Source: Helicobacter sp. MIT 05-5293 (GTDB lineage Bacteria; Campylobacterota; Campylobacteria; Campylobacterales; Helicobacteraceae). From it: a stretch of DNA of 64,000 nt. Of this stretch, positions 36,746 through 46,691 are shown piece after piece (positions within the stretch are counted from its first letter, which is position 1; each line of letters begins with the position of its first letter). The notes beneath the pieces were generated by a model. The model saw only the letters and a list, made by a program, of their open reading frames with translations, was not told the DNA's origin and did not search any database. The position numbers and the translations under genes are program-made. The stretch spans positions 1 to 64,000 of the forward strand of contig NZ_JROZ02000005.1 in the NCBI RefSeq assembly GCF_000765665.2, written 5' to 3'.

Positions 36746-37456
36746 TTAAACGCCGCCAAATTTTCTTTGTCTTGATAAAAAATCTTGTAACATCTCATCA
36801 ATTTCTTGAATTGTAAAATCAGGCCACAATGTAGAGGTAAAAAATAATTCCGCATAACTTGCCTGCCATAGCATAAAATTTGAAATGCGTTTTTCTCCGC
36901 CTGTGCGAATAAGCATATCCACATCAGGGATTGAATGGGTGTCAAGATGACTTTCAATCATTTTTTTCATCTCTTGTGGAGAATAAGTTTTTAATGATGA
37001 TAATGCAGAATCTGGCATAGCATTTAGGATTCTCAAAAATGTCCTTGATAGTTCATCTTGAGAGCCATAATTAAGCGCGAGAATCTGCGTGAGTGCAGAA
37101 TGATTTTGCGTGAGTTGTTCTAACTGCAAAATCGCATCTTGGAGATCTTTATCAAATGCACCCAAATCCCCAATAGCACGAAAACGAATATTGTTTTCAA
37201 GGTAGATTCTTTTTTCACTTTGTAAATACTTTTTCAAAAGTTTCATTAAAAAATCAACTTCCATTTGAGAACGTTTCCAATTTTCTGTAGAAAAAGCATA
37301 AAGAGTTAAATACGGAATCTTTTGCTTAAGACACCATTCTGTTATACCACGCACAACTTTTGCACCTTCTTTATGCCCCTCTGTGCGATTCTGATTGCGT
37401 ATTTTCGCCCACCGCCCATTGCCGTCCATAATGATTGCAATATGTTGAGGATACAC
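36746..37456 (-). CDS. uppS: Undecaprenyl diphosphate synthase
   Basis: Makes the C55 lipid carrier for peptidoglycan and glycan synthesis. The 236-residue cis-prenyltransferase shows the pyrophosphate-binding motif IMDGNGRWAK with Asp11, the TLYAFSTENWKR segment and the C-terminal DVDMLIRTGGEKRISNFMLWQASYAELFF signature. Its first base overlaps the last base of the upstream acetyltransferase gene. Confidence 0.97.
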   Translation of the reverse strand: MYPQHIAIIMDGNGRWAKIRNQNRTEGHKEGAKVVRGITEWCLKQKIPYLTLYAFSTENWKRSQMEVDFLMKLLKKYLQSEKRIYLENNIRFRAIGDLGAFDKDLQDAILQLEQLTQNHSALTQILALNYGSQDELSRTFLRILNAMPDSALSSLKTYSPQEMKKMIESHLDTHSIPDVDMLIRTGGEKRISNFMLWQASYAELFFTSTLWPDFTIQEIDEMLQDFLSRQRKFGGV

Positions 37457-37923
37457 TACAAGCTACTTTGAATGAGAGGTCGCAATAATTTTGCAGGATT
37501 ACCCGCATAGAATCCGCTTTGTGTGATCGAATGACACACTACCGCTCCTGCGCCAATCACGACATCATCACAAATACTCACAGGTAAAATAGTCGCATTA
37601 GAACCGATGCTCACGCGATTCCCAATAGAAGTTGGCTTCCAAGAATCCGAATGTGCTGCAGGTTTGCCATCAGAAAATGTATCATTAATAAACATCACCC
37701 CATGTCCGATAAAACAATTTTCTCCAATACTTACAAGTGAGCAAATAAAACTATGTGATTGTATGCGGGTGTGCGCACCGATACACACATCGCGTTGTAT
37801 TTCACAAAAAGGTCCTACAAAGACATTATCGCCCAATGTGCAACCATATAAATTACTTGGCATTACTACACTGACATTTTTACCACATTGCACATCAATA
37901 ATTTGAGATTCAATCACCTTCAT
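37456..37923 (-). CDS. Left-handed beta-helix acyltransferase
   Basis: A 155-residue hexapeptide-repeat (LbH) protein. Repeated [LIV]-G-x4 turns run through the sequence (VFVGPFCEI, VCIGAHTRI, VSIGENCFIGHGV, VSIGSNATILP, VVIGAGAVV), ending with the common YAGNPAKLLRP. This resembles WbpD or PglD-type acetyltransferases that act on UDP-sugars for surface glycans. The substrate is not determined. It overlaps uppS by one base, which fits a link to lipid-linked glycan synthesis, and follows the methylase gene by 11 bases. Confidence 0.88.
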   Translation of the reverse strand: MKVIESQIIDVQCGKNVSVVMPSNLYGCTLGDNVFVGPFCEIQRDVCIGAHTRIQSHSFICSLVSIGENCFIGHGVMFINDTFSDGKPAAHSDSWKPTSIGNRVSIGSNATILPVSICDDVVIGAGAVVCHSITQSGFYAGNPAKLLRPLIQSSL

Positions 37924-37934
37924 AAATGACGCCT

Positions 37935-39641
37935 TTATGGGACTTTTGCCGAAGATTCTAAACGCAACTTTTGCAATTTCGCCTCAATATTTTTAAGCTC
38001 ATTGGCATATTGCTGAATCTGTTCAAAAGTTTGTTGAGCGTTTTGCTCAAAATGATTAGGAACAAGTAGCTGCTCCAAATCAAGCGGGTTAATACTATTG
38101 AGATTCAGTTCATAAATTTGAGAAAGAGCTTTTTGCCCTCTTTGCGAAAATAAATAGCAATAGATTCCCAATGCCACAGATGGGTTTGGAGCACGCAAAA
38201 TGACGATACCAGCATTAGCAATCACTTTGTATTTTTGAATGCTTGGTGCGAGGATAGTAAATTTCGGTGTTGTGCCACGAATTGATAATGCAATATCATA
38301 GGGCTTAAGCGTGTATTTCTGAATCTTACTCGCCTCGCCTTTAAATCGCTTAGTAGAAAATTCTTCAGAAAATCCATAATCCGCAAAATCCGCAATACCC
38401 AAATCAAAATAAGTAATCTTTGTATCTTTTGCACTTCCATAAACGCGCTGCCCACGAAAAATCGTAACACCCAAATCTCGCAACGAAGTAGAATCTTCTA
38501 TTTGGGGGCAAGGCTCTTGGACATAACGTTGCACACGCAAATCATGAATATCAATCTGATCAAGAGGCGTGAGGCTAGAATAAGGTGTGATGCGTTTATG
38601 ATGAAAAATATCAAACAATGAGCTAAGATTAATCAAGCGATTATATTTTCCGTCTTTTTGGTAAAAGTGCGGGGAATTAGCATTGATATGCAAAATAGCT
38701 TGATTATTAGGTGAAAGAACAATAATAGAGAAATCATAATTTTGATGCGGAAAAATATTTTTAGGCAGTTCAATAATGCACTCAATCAAACCCTCTTCAT
38801 AAAGTCGCTCCCTCAACTTTACTTCTAAAGAAGATTTTTGCAAGGTTTGATTGCGCAAAATAAAAACCCCCCTGTGCTTTAGATGCGAGAGAGAATGAAT
38901 CAAAAAAAGCAGCTCTGGATAGGTTTTAATCAATGCCTCATAAGTGGCAAATCGCTCATCTTCTTTGAGATATTGTGTCCCTATATAACTATCAAGTGGC
39001 GGATTACAGATGATTTTGTCAAATTTTTTATCCTTAAAATGGGCATTTTTGAGAATATTGCTCACGACTAGATTCTCTGATGAAACGGATAGAATCTTAC
39101 AAATCAATTCAGCAATACGCGAAAGACGATCTTCCAACTCCTCACCATAAAGGCTTAAAGATTGCGCATGAGAAGTAATCGTAATAAACAAACTTCCCAT
39201 TCCGTAGCAAGGATTATAAACCGTTTCATTATCTTGAATATCAAGTAATCCCACGAGAAGCTCATTGATCTCCAAAGGTGTGGAATACGAGAAAAGTTTG
39301 TGAGTAGTCTTTTTTTGCGTGATAATATGCAAAAATTCCTCACAAGTCTGATTAGAAGTATCAACACTATAGATAGCTTTAAGAATCTTCAAAAGATTGC
39401 AATGCGGATTCAAAGGTGTATAAAGCCTCTCTCCTAATGTCATCTTACACATATCAGTAAATTCTTCATAGATAGGCTTGCGCTTACTACCTTTAGCAAT
39501 AAGCGTTTCAATGAGTGTCTGCGAATGCCGCTTAAGACAAATGATCTCTAGTGTAATTGCGATAGAATCAAGCATATCCATTTGATAATGCTTAATATAA
39601 TCAAAACAATTAAGTAATTCTTTCATTGAATCTTGCTGCAT
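37935..39641 (-). CDS. Solitary N6-adenine DNA methylase with specificity-like tail
   Basis: A 568-residue protein with a type I/HsdM-like methylase core: cofactor motif VYNPCYGMGSLFI near residue 145 and the catalytic motif NPPL (KIICNPPLDSYIG) near residue 220. It then continues into a C-terminal part (from about residue 385, LRDLGVTIFRGQRVY...) that looks like a target-recognition half of an HsdS subunit and ends in a helical tail (QQYANELKNIEAKLQKLRL). No restriction gene adjoins it, so it may act as an orphan methylase or belong to a distant system. It is upstream of the acetyltransferase-uppS pair. Confidence 0.8.
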   Translation of the reverse strand: MQQDSMKELLNCFDYIKHYQMDMLDSIAITLEIICLKRHSQTLIETLIAKGSKRKPIYEEFTDMCKMTLGERLYTPLNPHCNLLKILKAIYSVDTSNQTCEEFLHIITQKKTTHKLFSYSTPLEINELLVGLLDIQDNETVYNPCYGMGSLFITITSHAQSLSLYGEELEDRLSRIAELICKILSVSSENLVVSNILKNAHFKDKKFDKIICNPPLDSYIGTQYLKEDERFATYEALIKTYPELLFLIHSLSHLKHRGVFILRNQTLQKSSLEVKLRERLYEEGLIECIIELPKNIFPHQNYDFSIIVLSPNNQAILHINANSPHFYQKDGKYNRLINLSSLFDIFHHKRITPYSSLTPLDQIDIHDLRVQRYVQEPCPQIEDSTSLRDLGVTIFRGQRVYGSAKDTKITYFDLGIADFADYGFSEEFSTKRFKGEASKIQKYTLKPYDIALSIRGTTPKFTILAPSIQKYKVIANAGIVILRAPNPSVALGIYCYLFSQRGQKALSQIYELNLNSINPLDLEQLLVPNHFEQNAQQTFEQIQQYANELKNIEAKLQKLRLESSAKVP

Positions 39642-39745
39642 ACTTCTCTCAATCTTGGGTAGTTTTAAGATAAAGTATTATAGCACAATAAACATTTTCT
39701 AAGAAAACGAACCTGCCCTCACAAACTTTCACTAAAGTAATACTT

Positions 39746-40579
39746 TTAAGCACGCACAGCAAGTTTTGTGATAGCTTCTGTGTTAAGGTCGTCCATATGA
39801 CTTTTCATCACTTTAGAATACATATCCACTAAACGATTAGTCTCAATCAAAGAAGTCATTTCAAGCACTGCATTCACATTGCTTTTTTCCAAAAAGCCTT
39901 GAGCAATCACACCACTATTTTGTATCACATCACGTTCATTGATTCTCTCTTGAGGGTATTGATAAAGATTCTTGCCGACTTTTTTCAAATAACGTGGATT
40001 CTCAAAGCCCACTACAGCCAATCCACCAATATTGATTTGTTCGGCAATCGCATCGGCATTCGTATTGCGCAAATAAAGATTCCCATTCGCATCGCCTTCA
40101 AGGTGCATACCATGGGGGACTTGTATGCCATCACCAGAATCTACACCATCACGACTAAGCACCAAATGCCCTTCTTTACTGACTAAATATCCTTCCGCAT
40201 TAATGCTAAAGCTACCATCACGAGTGTATCGAATCCCATCAGGCGTTTGAATCGCAAAAAAGGCATTTTCACTCTGTAAAGCAAAATCTAACGGATTATC
40301 GGTTTGCATCATACTTCCCGTGCTTCTGTCTGTATATTCTTCGCTGATGATAGGCACACGATTCATCGTTCGATTAAGAAATTTAGCAGCTTTTTTGGTA
40401 TGATCTTCAATCGGAAGCTGTTCTTTGTGCGTCTCAAACAATCTCAAAAAATCCCCAATCACGACATCATCACGTTTGAATCCATTTGTATTGAGATTTG
40501 CAAGATTGTTTGAAATAAGATCCAAACGACTAAATTGCGTAACCATACCGCCTGTGGTGTTGTAATATCCACTCTGCAT
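39746..40579 (-). CDS. flgF: Flagellar basal-body rod protein FlgF
   Basis: A 277-residue flagellar rod protein of the FlgF/FlgG family. It has the N-terminal rod motif (LISNNLANLNTNGFKRDD) and the C-terminal heptad-rich D0 helix (NAVLEMTSLIETNRLVDMYSKVM). Because the clear FlgG is encoded at 54.1 kb and this one is more diverged in the middle (GSMMQTDNPLDFALQ), I assign it as the proximal FlgF. It is exported through the flagellar type III system. A sigma-54-type promoter is directly upstream. Confidence 0.87.
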   Translation of the reverse strand: MQSGYYNTTGGMVTQFSRLDLISNNLANLNTNGFKRDDVVIGDFLRLFETHKEQLPIEDHTKKAAKFLNRTMNRVPIISEEYTDRSTGSMMQTDNPLDFALQSENAFFAIQTPDGIRYTRDGSFSINAEGYLVSKEGHLVLSRDGVDSGDGIQVPHGMHLEGDANGNLYLRNTNADAIAEQINIGGLAVVGFENPRYLKKVGKNLYQYPQERINERDVIQNSGVIAQGFLEKSNVNAVLEMTSLIETNRLVDMYSKVMKSHMDDLNTEAITKLAVRA

Positions 40580-40619
40580 TTGTGTCCTTTTGCTTTGTCA
40601 ATTATTAAGAAACGACAAA

Positions 40620-40633
40620 GCAAAATACATTCC
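40620..40633 (-). promoter_or_regulatory. Sigma-54-type promoter for flgF
   Basis: On the minus strand the region reads TTTGGGAATGTATTTTGCTT: GG, ten bases, then GC, the spacing required by RpoN. The GC is 41 bases from the flgF ATG, so the leader would be about 30 bases. The surrounding TTTTGCTT is shared with the site before flgG. Confidence 0.65.
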
Positions 40634-40639
40634 CAAAGC

Positions 40640-41749
40640 TCACCAACGATTTGTTTTTTTATAAATCATTACCACACTGATAAAAATATAAAACACACCC
40701 AAAAATAATAGACTTAAAAAATATTCCCGCACATCACCAAAACTTGCACCCATTTGATTGAGACGCAAAAGCCCATTGATGCCACTATAAGCAGGTAAAA
40801 AGGTAATAATGTCATTGATCCAAGTCGCAATCTGTTCTTTAGGCCACATAAAACCAAGTAAAAAGACAATAGGCATTGAAGCAAGCATTACGATTTGTGT
40901 CGATAATGCTCTCTTAGGAAGCAATGTCCCAAAGCATACACCAAAAGCAGAAGTTGCAAAAATAAAAGCTATACTAAAAAGCCAAAAGTCCATAATATGC
41001 GCATTGACATGCACACCATAAAATTCATAGGCAAATCCAAAATAAAATGCAAACAACACAACATAAATGCAAAAGAAAATAAAAATCTTTGAAAGCACTA
41101 GTAATAAAGGGTTTGCTGTCGCATAATAATTGCGCACACCTTGAGAAAATTGCTGATTCTGTGTCCCGCCGATAATGCCCGCTCCTGCGACAAGCGTTTG
41201 ATGTAAAATAAAAATAAGTATGGGAGCAAGAGTATAATTTATATAGCCCATTGAAGGATTAAACAAAGGTATCAATTCAGGCTCAAGGAGGCTGTATTCG
41301 TGAGTTTGTAGTGCGAAATTGATTTGTGCGTTAAATTCTGCAATCACATCTGACATTGCATTAGCAATCGCTCCATAAATTAGCAAATACGATGCGTTTG
41401 CCATAATAGGCACGACTGGAGGTATTCGCTGATAGAGATGTTTTTCAAAATCTTGAGGGACAATCACAATCCCATAAGCACGATGAGATTCTATAAATTG
41501 TTGCGCCTCATTGGGATTATCAAGGACGCTAACGACCTCCAAATAAGGCGAGGACTTAATAAGAAAAATAAAATCGCGTGAGGATTGCGTATTGTCATTA
41601 TCCAAAATAACGATTTTTTGTGTAGCCACAGTGTCGTTATAATAAGGCGTAGGATACAAAAATAAATAAAACAAAGAACCGCCAAAAATAATCAACATCG
41701 CAGATACTGAAGTAAAAATACCTTTAAGCTCTGAAATAAAAATGCTCAA
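40640..41749 (-). CDS. ABC-2 type transporter permease
   Basis: A 369-residue membrane protein with a first helix at about 10-30, a large extracytoplasmic domain (about 31-165) and five to six helices in the C-terminal half, the standard ABC-2 export permease architecture (YhiB/YbhR-like). H. pylori has homologues in a multi-gene efflux locus, but here no ATPase or membrane-fusion gene is adjacent. It overlaps the end of glyS by four bases. Substrate unknown. Confidence 0.85.
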   Translation of the reverse strand: MSIFISELKGIFTSVSAMLIIFGGSLFYLFLYPTPYYNDTVATQKIVILDNDNTQSSRDFIFLIKSSPYLEVVSVLDNPNEAQQFIESHRAYGIVIVPQDFEKHLYQRIPPVVPIMANASYLLIYGAIANAMSDVIAEFNAQINFALQTHEYSLLEPELIPLFNPSMGYINYTLAPILIFILHQTLVAGAGIIGGTQNQQFSQGVRNYYATANPLLLVLSKIFIFFCIYVVLFAFYFGFAYEFYGVHVNAHIMDFWLFSIAFIFATSAFGVCFGTLLPKRALSTQIVMLASMPIVFLLGFMWPKEQIATWINDIITFLPAYSGINGLLRLNQMGASFGDVREYFLSLLFLGVFYIFISVVMIYKKTNRW

Positions 41750-43809
41750 AGCGTAATCTCTTTAATATCGCCAATCTTCAAAAATTCATCATAAATATGA
41801 CAAATCAATATTTGACGATTAGTTTTGATTGCTGGATTAGGATCATTGACTAATACATTGTCAAAAAATAGCGTGAGTTCATCTTTGAGTGCAAATAAAG
41901 CAGCGATTTGCTCACTGATATGTGCAAAATGTTGATTGTGAATCTTTATGAATGCCTCATAAAGATTTTTTTCTTCAGGGAGCTTAAAAAGTGCAGGATT
42001 AAGAGAGACTTTCTCATCACTCATATCCTTAAGAATATTGGCTACGCGTTTAAAAAGCGTAATCAATGCCTGCTTATCACTTTTTTCAAAAAAATCACTC
42101 AATGCTTGGACATTCTCAATGATGCGATTAATATCGCGTTGCTTCACACCACCTACACGCGCATTAAACACACAGCGTAAAAGTGAGGGATTGACTTTGA
42201 GAATCCCCTCCAAACGTTCTAAAAAGAAATTTTCGATACGCTCCAAATCACTTGCTTGATAATGTCCTGCAGCATAAAGACGCGGAATATCTTCACTCAA
42301 ATTAAACGCGAAGCCTTGATTCTGAATGATTTTAATCACGCCATTTGCAGCTCTTCGCAATGCAAAAGGATCTTTTGAGCCATTAGGAATCTCATTAATA
42401 CTAAAAAGTGCAAAAATATGATCAAGCTTAATACTAAGAGCAACCAACGCACTAAAAGGATTACTTGGCAAACTAGAATGCTCTCCTGTCGGAAGATATT
42501 GCTCTTTGATTGCAAGACAAACAAGCGGGTGCATTTGGAAACTCTTTGCATAGTGAAAGCCCATAATACCTTGCAATTCGGGGAATTCATACACCATTTC
42601 GCTGACCAAATCCGCACGCGCATATTCAATTGCTGTCTTCAAAAGATCACTCGTTTCTTGCATATTATCAAAAAATGCGGCATAAGATTGAAGCAATGTT
42701 AGCGCAATCGAGCTTTCGCGTTTTGCCTTGTCCTGTAGATTCCCTAATCCTTCTACAAACACAATATCTGCCAATTTCTGTGGTTTAAATCCATTTTTGA
42801 GATCATTTTCATAAAAAAATACAGCATCAGAAAGCCTTGCTTTGAGCACTTTTTGATTCCCCAAAATAATCGGATTAAGATCGTTTGCGGTAGAATTTGA
42901 TACAAGCACAAAGCCATTGTGAATCTGCCCTTGTTGATAAGTCGCAAAATATCTTTGATTTTCTTTCATTGAAGTGATAATGACTTCACTAGGGAGCTTA
43001 AGAAATTCAGCATCAAATGCCCCATAAGCTGCGCGCGGATACTCTGTAATAGCCACGACTTCTTGAAGCAAATCTTGGTCGATTTCCACTTGAATCTGAT
43101 GTGCAGATTCTATGGCTTTAATCTGCTCAAGAATCAACGCTTTTCTCTCATCTTGATGAAGAATCACCTTGCCCTTTTTTAAAACTTCGCAATAATGCTC
43201 AAGATTCTTAATCAGCTGAAAATCCACACTCACATCACGATGCACATAAGTTTGCGCTTTGGACTGGAGACCAAAAGCATTCATTGCGATACTTTCTTCA
43301 CCTAAAAGAATCATAATATTGCGTATAGGACGAATGAATCCTACTTGCAAATCCCCCCAACGCATTGTTTTGCCAAATTGCAAAGAATCAAGGAATAATT
43401 CTAGAATCTGCGGGAGAAGTGTTTTGGTAGGAATACCCTCTTGCGTTTGGACATAATACAGCACATCTTTGCCATTTTTTTGAGCAATCTGATAGGGTGT
43501 ATCTGTGGGGAGATTGAGCTTTTTAAAAAAACTCTCTCCGGCTTTACTCAAACCTTTTGAAGGTTCTCCATCAACAAAAGCAATAGATACAGGAGGACCA
43601 AAAGATTCTGTTTTGTATGCTTGTGTCTGCACCGGAAACTGCTCTTCTTGCAAAACAATGCGGCGAGGAGTAAAATAAATGCGCGGATTAGAGTGAATAT
43701 GATGCCTTTGCGTGATACCTTGCCATTTGCCAAGAATATGCGGCAATTCTTTTAATAAAGGTAATGCTGGCAATTCTTGAGTCAAAATTTCAATCAATAA
43801 GGGTTTCAT
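41746..43809 (-). CDS. glyS: Glycyl-tRNA synthetase beta subunit
   Basis: The 687-residue beta subunit of the alpha2-beta2 bacterial glycyl-tRNA synthetase. It starts with the family's LLIEILTQELPALPL, keeps KTMRWGDLQVGFIRPIRNIMILL and LKARLSDAVFFYENDLK, and has the HD-like helical domain and anticodon-binding C terminus (LFFDNVLVNDPNPAIKTNR). The alpha subunit is encoded elsewhere. Its end overlaps the ABC-2 permease start. Confidence 0.96.
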   Translation of the reverse strand: MKPLLIEILTQELPALPLLKELPHILGKWQGITQRHHIHSNPRIYFTPRRIVLQEEQFPVQTQAYKTESFGPPVSIAFVDGEPSKGLSKAGESFFKKLNLPTDTPYQIAQKNGKDVLYYVQTQEGIPTKTLLPQILELFLDSLQFGKTMRWGDLQVGFIRPIRNIMILLGEESIAMNAFGLQSKAQTYVHRDVSVDFQLIKNLEHYCEVLKKGKVILHQDERKALILEQIKAIESAHQIQVEIDQDLLQEVVAITEYPRAAYGAFDAEFLKLPSEVIITSMKENQRYFATYQQGQIHNGFVLVSNSTANDLNPIILGNQKVLKARLSDAVFFYENDLKNGFKPQKLADIVFVEGLGNLQDKAKRESSIALTLLQSYAAFFDNMQETSDLLKTAIEYARADLVSEMVYEFPELQGIMGFHYAKSFQMHPLVCLAIKEQYLPTGEHSSLPSNPFSALVALSIKLDHIFALFSINEIPNGSKDPFALRRAANGVIKIIQNQGFAFNLSEDIPRLYAAGHYQASDLERIENFFLERLEGILKVNPSLLRCVFNARVGGVKQRDINRIIENVQALSDFFEKSDKQALITLFKRVANILKDMSDEKVSLNPALFKLPEEKNLYEAFIKIHNQHFAHISEQIAALFALKDELTLFFDNVLVNDPNPAIKTNRQILICHIYDEFLKIGDIKEITL

Positions 43810-43893
43810 CTTGCAGAAAATCCTTTAAATTTTAGATATGATTTCATAATTTTAACCAAATTTTGTTAAAAACTGATTGCAAGGGAGTATTCT

Positions 43894-44598
43894 TTGAAAA
43901 AGTTGATTATTTTGATGTGCTTAGGTGCAATATTGCAAATCAATGCTTTGCCTTTGCATAAAGTCGAGGGCAAATGTGTAGAGCCTAAAAACTTTAACAA
44001 AAACCAAAAACAAGTCATCTTAAAAGCCTTTAGATACGGCGCAAAAAGTGGCTTTGGCTACACAATGGCAGCTATTGCTTGGAAAGAATCTTGCGCTGGA
44101 GAATATCGTGTGAATTTTGCTGACCCTTCCGCAGGAATCTACCATGCGCATATTCCGGGTATCATCAAAAAGCACAAACAAAAAGACACAAATTTTATGC
44201 GTAATATGGTGGGGGAACTTTTAATGCGTGATGATGAATTTGCCTCGCAAAGTGCGCTTGAGGAATTGACCTACTGGCATAAGGTGCGTAAAGGAAATTG
44301 GTATGAAGTCATCAAATCTTACAACAAAGGATTCAGTTGGGAAAAAGATCGCGAACGCGATAAAATGGCTCAAGAATATTTTGAAGATATAGCAAAACGC
44401 GTTAAAGCACTGCAAACTTATATCCCCTCTATATCGCCCAGTGTCGCAAAAAGCCTCAAGAAAGATTATGCTGTAGATTTTTTGTCTAAATCTTTACAAG
44501 AAAACAACAAAAAATCTTCCACAAAACTACCAAATCTCCCCAAAACAAGCAATACTGCAAATACTAAAAATAAAAATTTTGTGATTTTAGAAGAATAG
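43894..44598 (+). CDS. Secreted lysozyme-like protein, TTG start
   Basis: A 234-residue protein with a signal peptide (about 1-18, MKKLIILMCLGAILQINA) and a small domain that looks like a transglycosylase or lysozyme fold: YTMAAIAWKESCAGEYRVNFADPSAGIYH, with Glu in AWKES a candidate catalytic residue, and the later SYNKGF segment. The C-terminal 60 residues are low complexity (Ser, Lys, Asn). The start codon is TTG at 43894 with AAGGGAG upstream. It is conserved in Helicobacter as a hypothetical protein; enzyme activity is inferred from the fold pattern only. Confidence 0.78.
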   Translation: MKKLIILMCLGAILQINALPLHKVEGKCVEPKNFNKNQKQVILKAFRYGAKSGFGYTMAAIAWKESCAGEYRVNFADPSAGIYHAHIPGIIKKHKQKDTNFMRNMVGELLMRDDEFASQSALEELTYWHKVRKGNWYEVIKSYNKGFSWEKDRERDKMAQEYFEDIAKRVKALQTYIPSISPSVAKSLKKDYAVDFLSKSLQENNKKSSTKLPNLPKTSNTANTKNKNFVILEE

Positions 44599-44641
44599 TT
44601 TTGATTAATGGCATATAGATTTTTCGTAAAAATTTCATATT

Positions 44642-44669
44642 CATTCACAGAATTAAGATTCTATGAATG
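44642..44669. terminator. Bidirectional hairpin, lysozyme-like / tsf
   Basis: CATTCACAGAAT (44642-44653) and ATTCTATGAATG (44658-44669) form a 12-bp stem with one mismatch and a TAAG loop, between convergent genes. Confidence 0.6.
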
Positions 44670-44698
44670 AGATAATAAGTTAAAATGTTTTCAATAGC

Positions 44699-45766
44699 CT
44701 ATTGCATTTGAGCGGCAACTTCTGCGGCAAAGTCTTCGACTTTTTTCTCTATACCCTCTCCAAGCTCAAAGCGAATATAATCCACGATCTCAATATTATC
44801 ATCAAGCTCTTTAGACTTTGCTTGCAACACTTGAGCAATCGTTTTTTTATCGTCCATTACATAAAATTGTCCCAGCAAAGTCATTCTTTGATCAAGCACT
44901 GTGCTGTCTGCGACAAAACGTTCCATTTGACCGGGGATAATCTTATCCCAAATCGCTTCAGGTTTGCCTTGTGCCTTGAGATTCTCTCGCAATTGCTGCT
45001 CTTTTTCTTTCAAGATAGAATCTGTAAGCTCATTACGACTGACATATTCAGGGATATGATGCAAAGGCTTACCTAGTCGTTTCAATTCTTCATTTTCTTT
45101 TTGTAATTCCGCAATAATTGCAATCTTTTCTTTTTGGATAAAAGTATCATCAAGCTCTGTATAACTAAGCACTTGGGGCTTCATCGCTGCAGCGTGCATA
45201 CAAATATTTTTAGCAAGCTCAACACAAGCATTTTTCGAGCTGTCTTTTTCATACTTCATCGCAATGAGCACTCCTACACGCCCATTAGAATGCACATAGC
45301 CATTAATAATACCTGTGCCTTGTGTTTGTATCGTTACAATTCGCCTTACAACGATATTTTCACCGATTTTAGCAATCTTTTGTTGCAAATATTCCTCAAA
45401 TTTTACGCCATCAATACTCATAGCATTCAAACTTTCTGTGCTAGAAATAGCGTGATCATGCACGATTTTGGAAGTTTGCGCAACCAAATCTCTAAAAGTA
45501 TCATTTTTAGCTACAAAATCTGTTTCAGAATTGATTTCAATAATACTTGCTTTGTCAAAATTACTTGATACTTCGACATTCACAATGCCTTCAGCAGCGA
45601 TTCTATCGGCCTTTTTAGCAGCCTTGCTTAAGCCTTTTTCACGCAAATACTCAACTGCCTTGTCAATATCACCTTGTGTTTCTACCAATGCTTTTTTGCA
45701 GTCCATCATTCCTGCATCTGTCATTTCTCGGAGTTTTTTTACAAGCTGTGCTGGAATATCTGCCAT
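44699..45766 (-). CDS. tsf: Translation elongation factor Ts
   Basis: The 355-residue nucleotide-exchange factor for EF-Tu. The N-terminal UBA-like domain (VKKLREMTDAGMMDCKKALVETQGDIDKAVEYLREKG) and the exchange motif INSETDFVAKNDTF (near residue 78) are diagnostic. It has the longer epsilonproteobacterial core. The start directly follows the rpsB stop, giving the classical rpsB-tsf operon. Confidence 0.97.
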   Translation of the reverse strand: MADIPAQLVKKLREMTDAGMMDCKKALVETQGDIDKAVEYLREKGLSKAAKKADRIAAEGIVNVEVSSNFDKASIIEINSETDFVAKNDTFRDLVAQTSKIVHDHAISSTESLNAMSIDGVKFEEYLQQKIAKIGENIVVRRIVTIQTQGTGIINGYVHSNGRVGVLIAMKYEKDSSKNACVELAKNICMHAAAMKPQVLSYTELDDTFIQKEKIAIIAELQKENEELKRLGKPLHHIPEYVSRNELTDSILKEKEQQLRENLKAQGKPEAIWDKIIPGQMERFVADSTVLDQRMTLLGQFYVMDDKKTIAQVLQAKSKELDDNIEIVDYIRFELGEGIEKKVEDFAAEVAAQMQ

Positions 45767-46561
45767 TTATTCCTCCTCATTTGTCATATCTTTGGCAACT
45801 TCTGCAGTTACTTCATCAAGCAATTCTTGCTTTTCAGATTCTGTAGCAGGAGCAGCTTGTTCGGCTTCTAGCTGCGCGTCTTTGTTTTCAGCGCGTCCTT
45901 CCAAAATCGCCTCACTGATTTCTTTACAGAAAAGCTGAATAGAGCGAATCGCATCGTCATTGCCCGGTATCGGATAATCCACCATATCAGGATCACAATT
46001 TGTATCCAAAGGTGCAACTACAGGAATACCTAATCTTCTTGCTTCTGCCACAGCAATTTTTTCTTTTGCAGCATCAATGACAAAAATCATATCCGGTGCT
46101 TTTTTCATATGGCGCACACCGCCTAAATATTTGTCAAGCTTTTCTTTTTTGCGCATAAGCATAAGTTTCTCTTTTTTGGTCAAAAGATCAATTTGCCCGC
46201 TTTCTTCCATTTCTTCGATAATTTCAAGTTTGCGGATAGATTTTTTGATAGTGCTAAAATTTGTGAGCATACCGCCAAGCCATCGATAATTGACATAAGG
46301 GGCTTGCACAGAATCTGCAAATTGTTTCAGCGTCTCACTTGCTTGCTTTTTTGTGCCAACAAACATAATCACTTTGCCTTCGCTTGCAGCTTCTTTAACG
46401 ATATTATAAGTATAGCGGAAGTATCGTAAGGTCTTTTGTAAGTCGATAATGTGAATGTTTTTTCTCGCGCCAAAGATGAACTTTTTCATCTTAGGATTCC
46501 AACGGCGTGTCTGATGTCCAAAATGCACACCGCACTCAAGCAGGTCTTTCATTGTTACCAT
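45767..46561 (-). CDS. rpsB: 30S ribosomal protein S2
   Basis: A 264-residue S2. It opens [30 protein letters not shown], with [18 protein letters not shown] and [23 protein letters not shown] further on. The C terminus carries a glutamate-rich extension. The start is preceded by a good ribosome site (GAGGAG). In bacteria the rpsB leader is often a regulatory target of S2 itself; the leader here holds an inverted repeat (46654-46691). Confidence 0.97.
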   Translation of the reverse strand: MVTMKDLLECGVHFGHQTRRWNPKMKKFIFGARKNIHIIDLQKTLRYFRYTYNIVKEAASEGKVIMFVGTKKQASETLKQFADSVQAPYVNYRWLGGMLTNFSTIKKSIRKLEIIEEMEESGQIDLLTKKEKLMLMRKKEKLDKYLGGVRHMKKAPDMIFVIDAAKEKIAVAEARRLGIPVVAPLDTNCDPDMVDYPIPGNDDAIRSIQLFCKEISEAILEGRAENKDAQLEAEQAAPATESEKQELLDEVTAEVAKDMTNEEE

Positions 46562-46653
46562 AGTGTCTCCTCATTTTTGGTTTGTCCTCCATACCCTTTA
46601 GTGAAGCGATTTGCTTACACAACCAGAAAGGAATAGGTATGTGTGAATTTCGC

Positions 46654-46691
46654 TGTGAGATATTAGGCTACTTAGATTCTAGAATCTCACA
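46654..46691. repeat. Nested palindromes upstream of rpsB
   Basis: TGTGAGAT (46654-46661) pairs with ATCTCACA (46684-46691), and inside lies the perfect 14-base palindrome AGATTCTAGAATCT (46674-46687). The two folds are mutually exclusive. The element lies between the methylase remnant and rpsB and may terminate the former or shape the rpsB leader. The remaining bases from 46562 to 46739 hold no gene that I can see. Confidence 0.5.

Noticed and set aside
38868-38873. Six-C run in the solitary methylase as a phase switch
   Set aside because: The run is too short for frequent slippage and the reading frame is intact through it.
45468-45938. 156-residue Ser-rich frame opposite tsf and rpsB
   Set aside because: It is a shadow of two essential conserved genes, has no ribosome site and resembles no protein.
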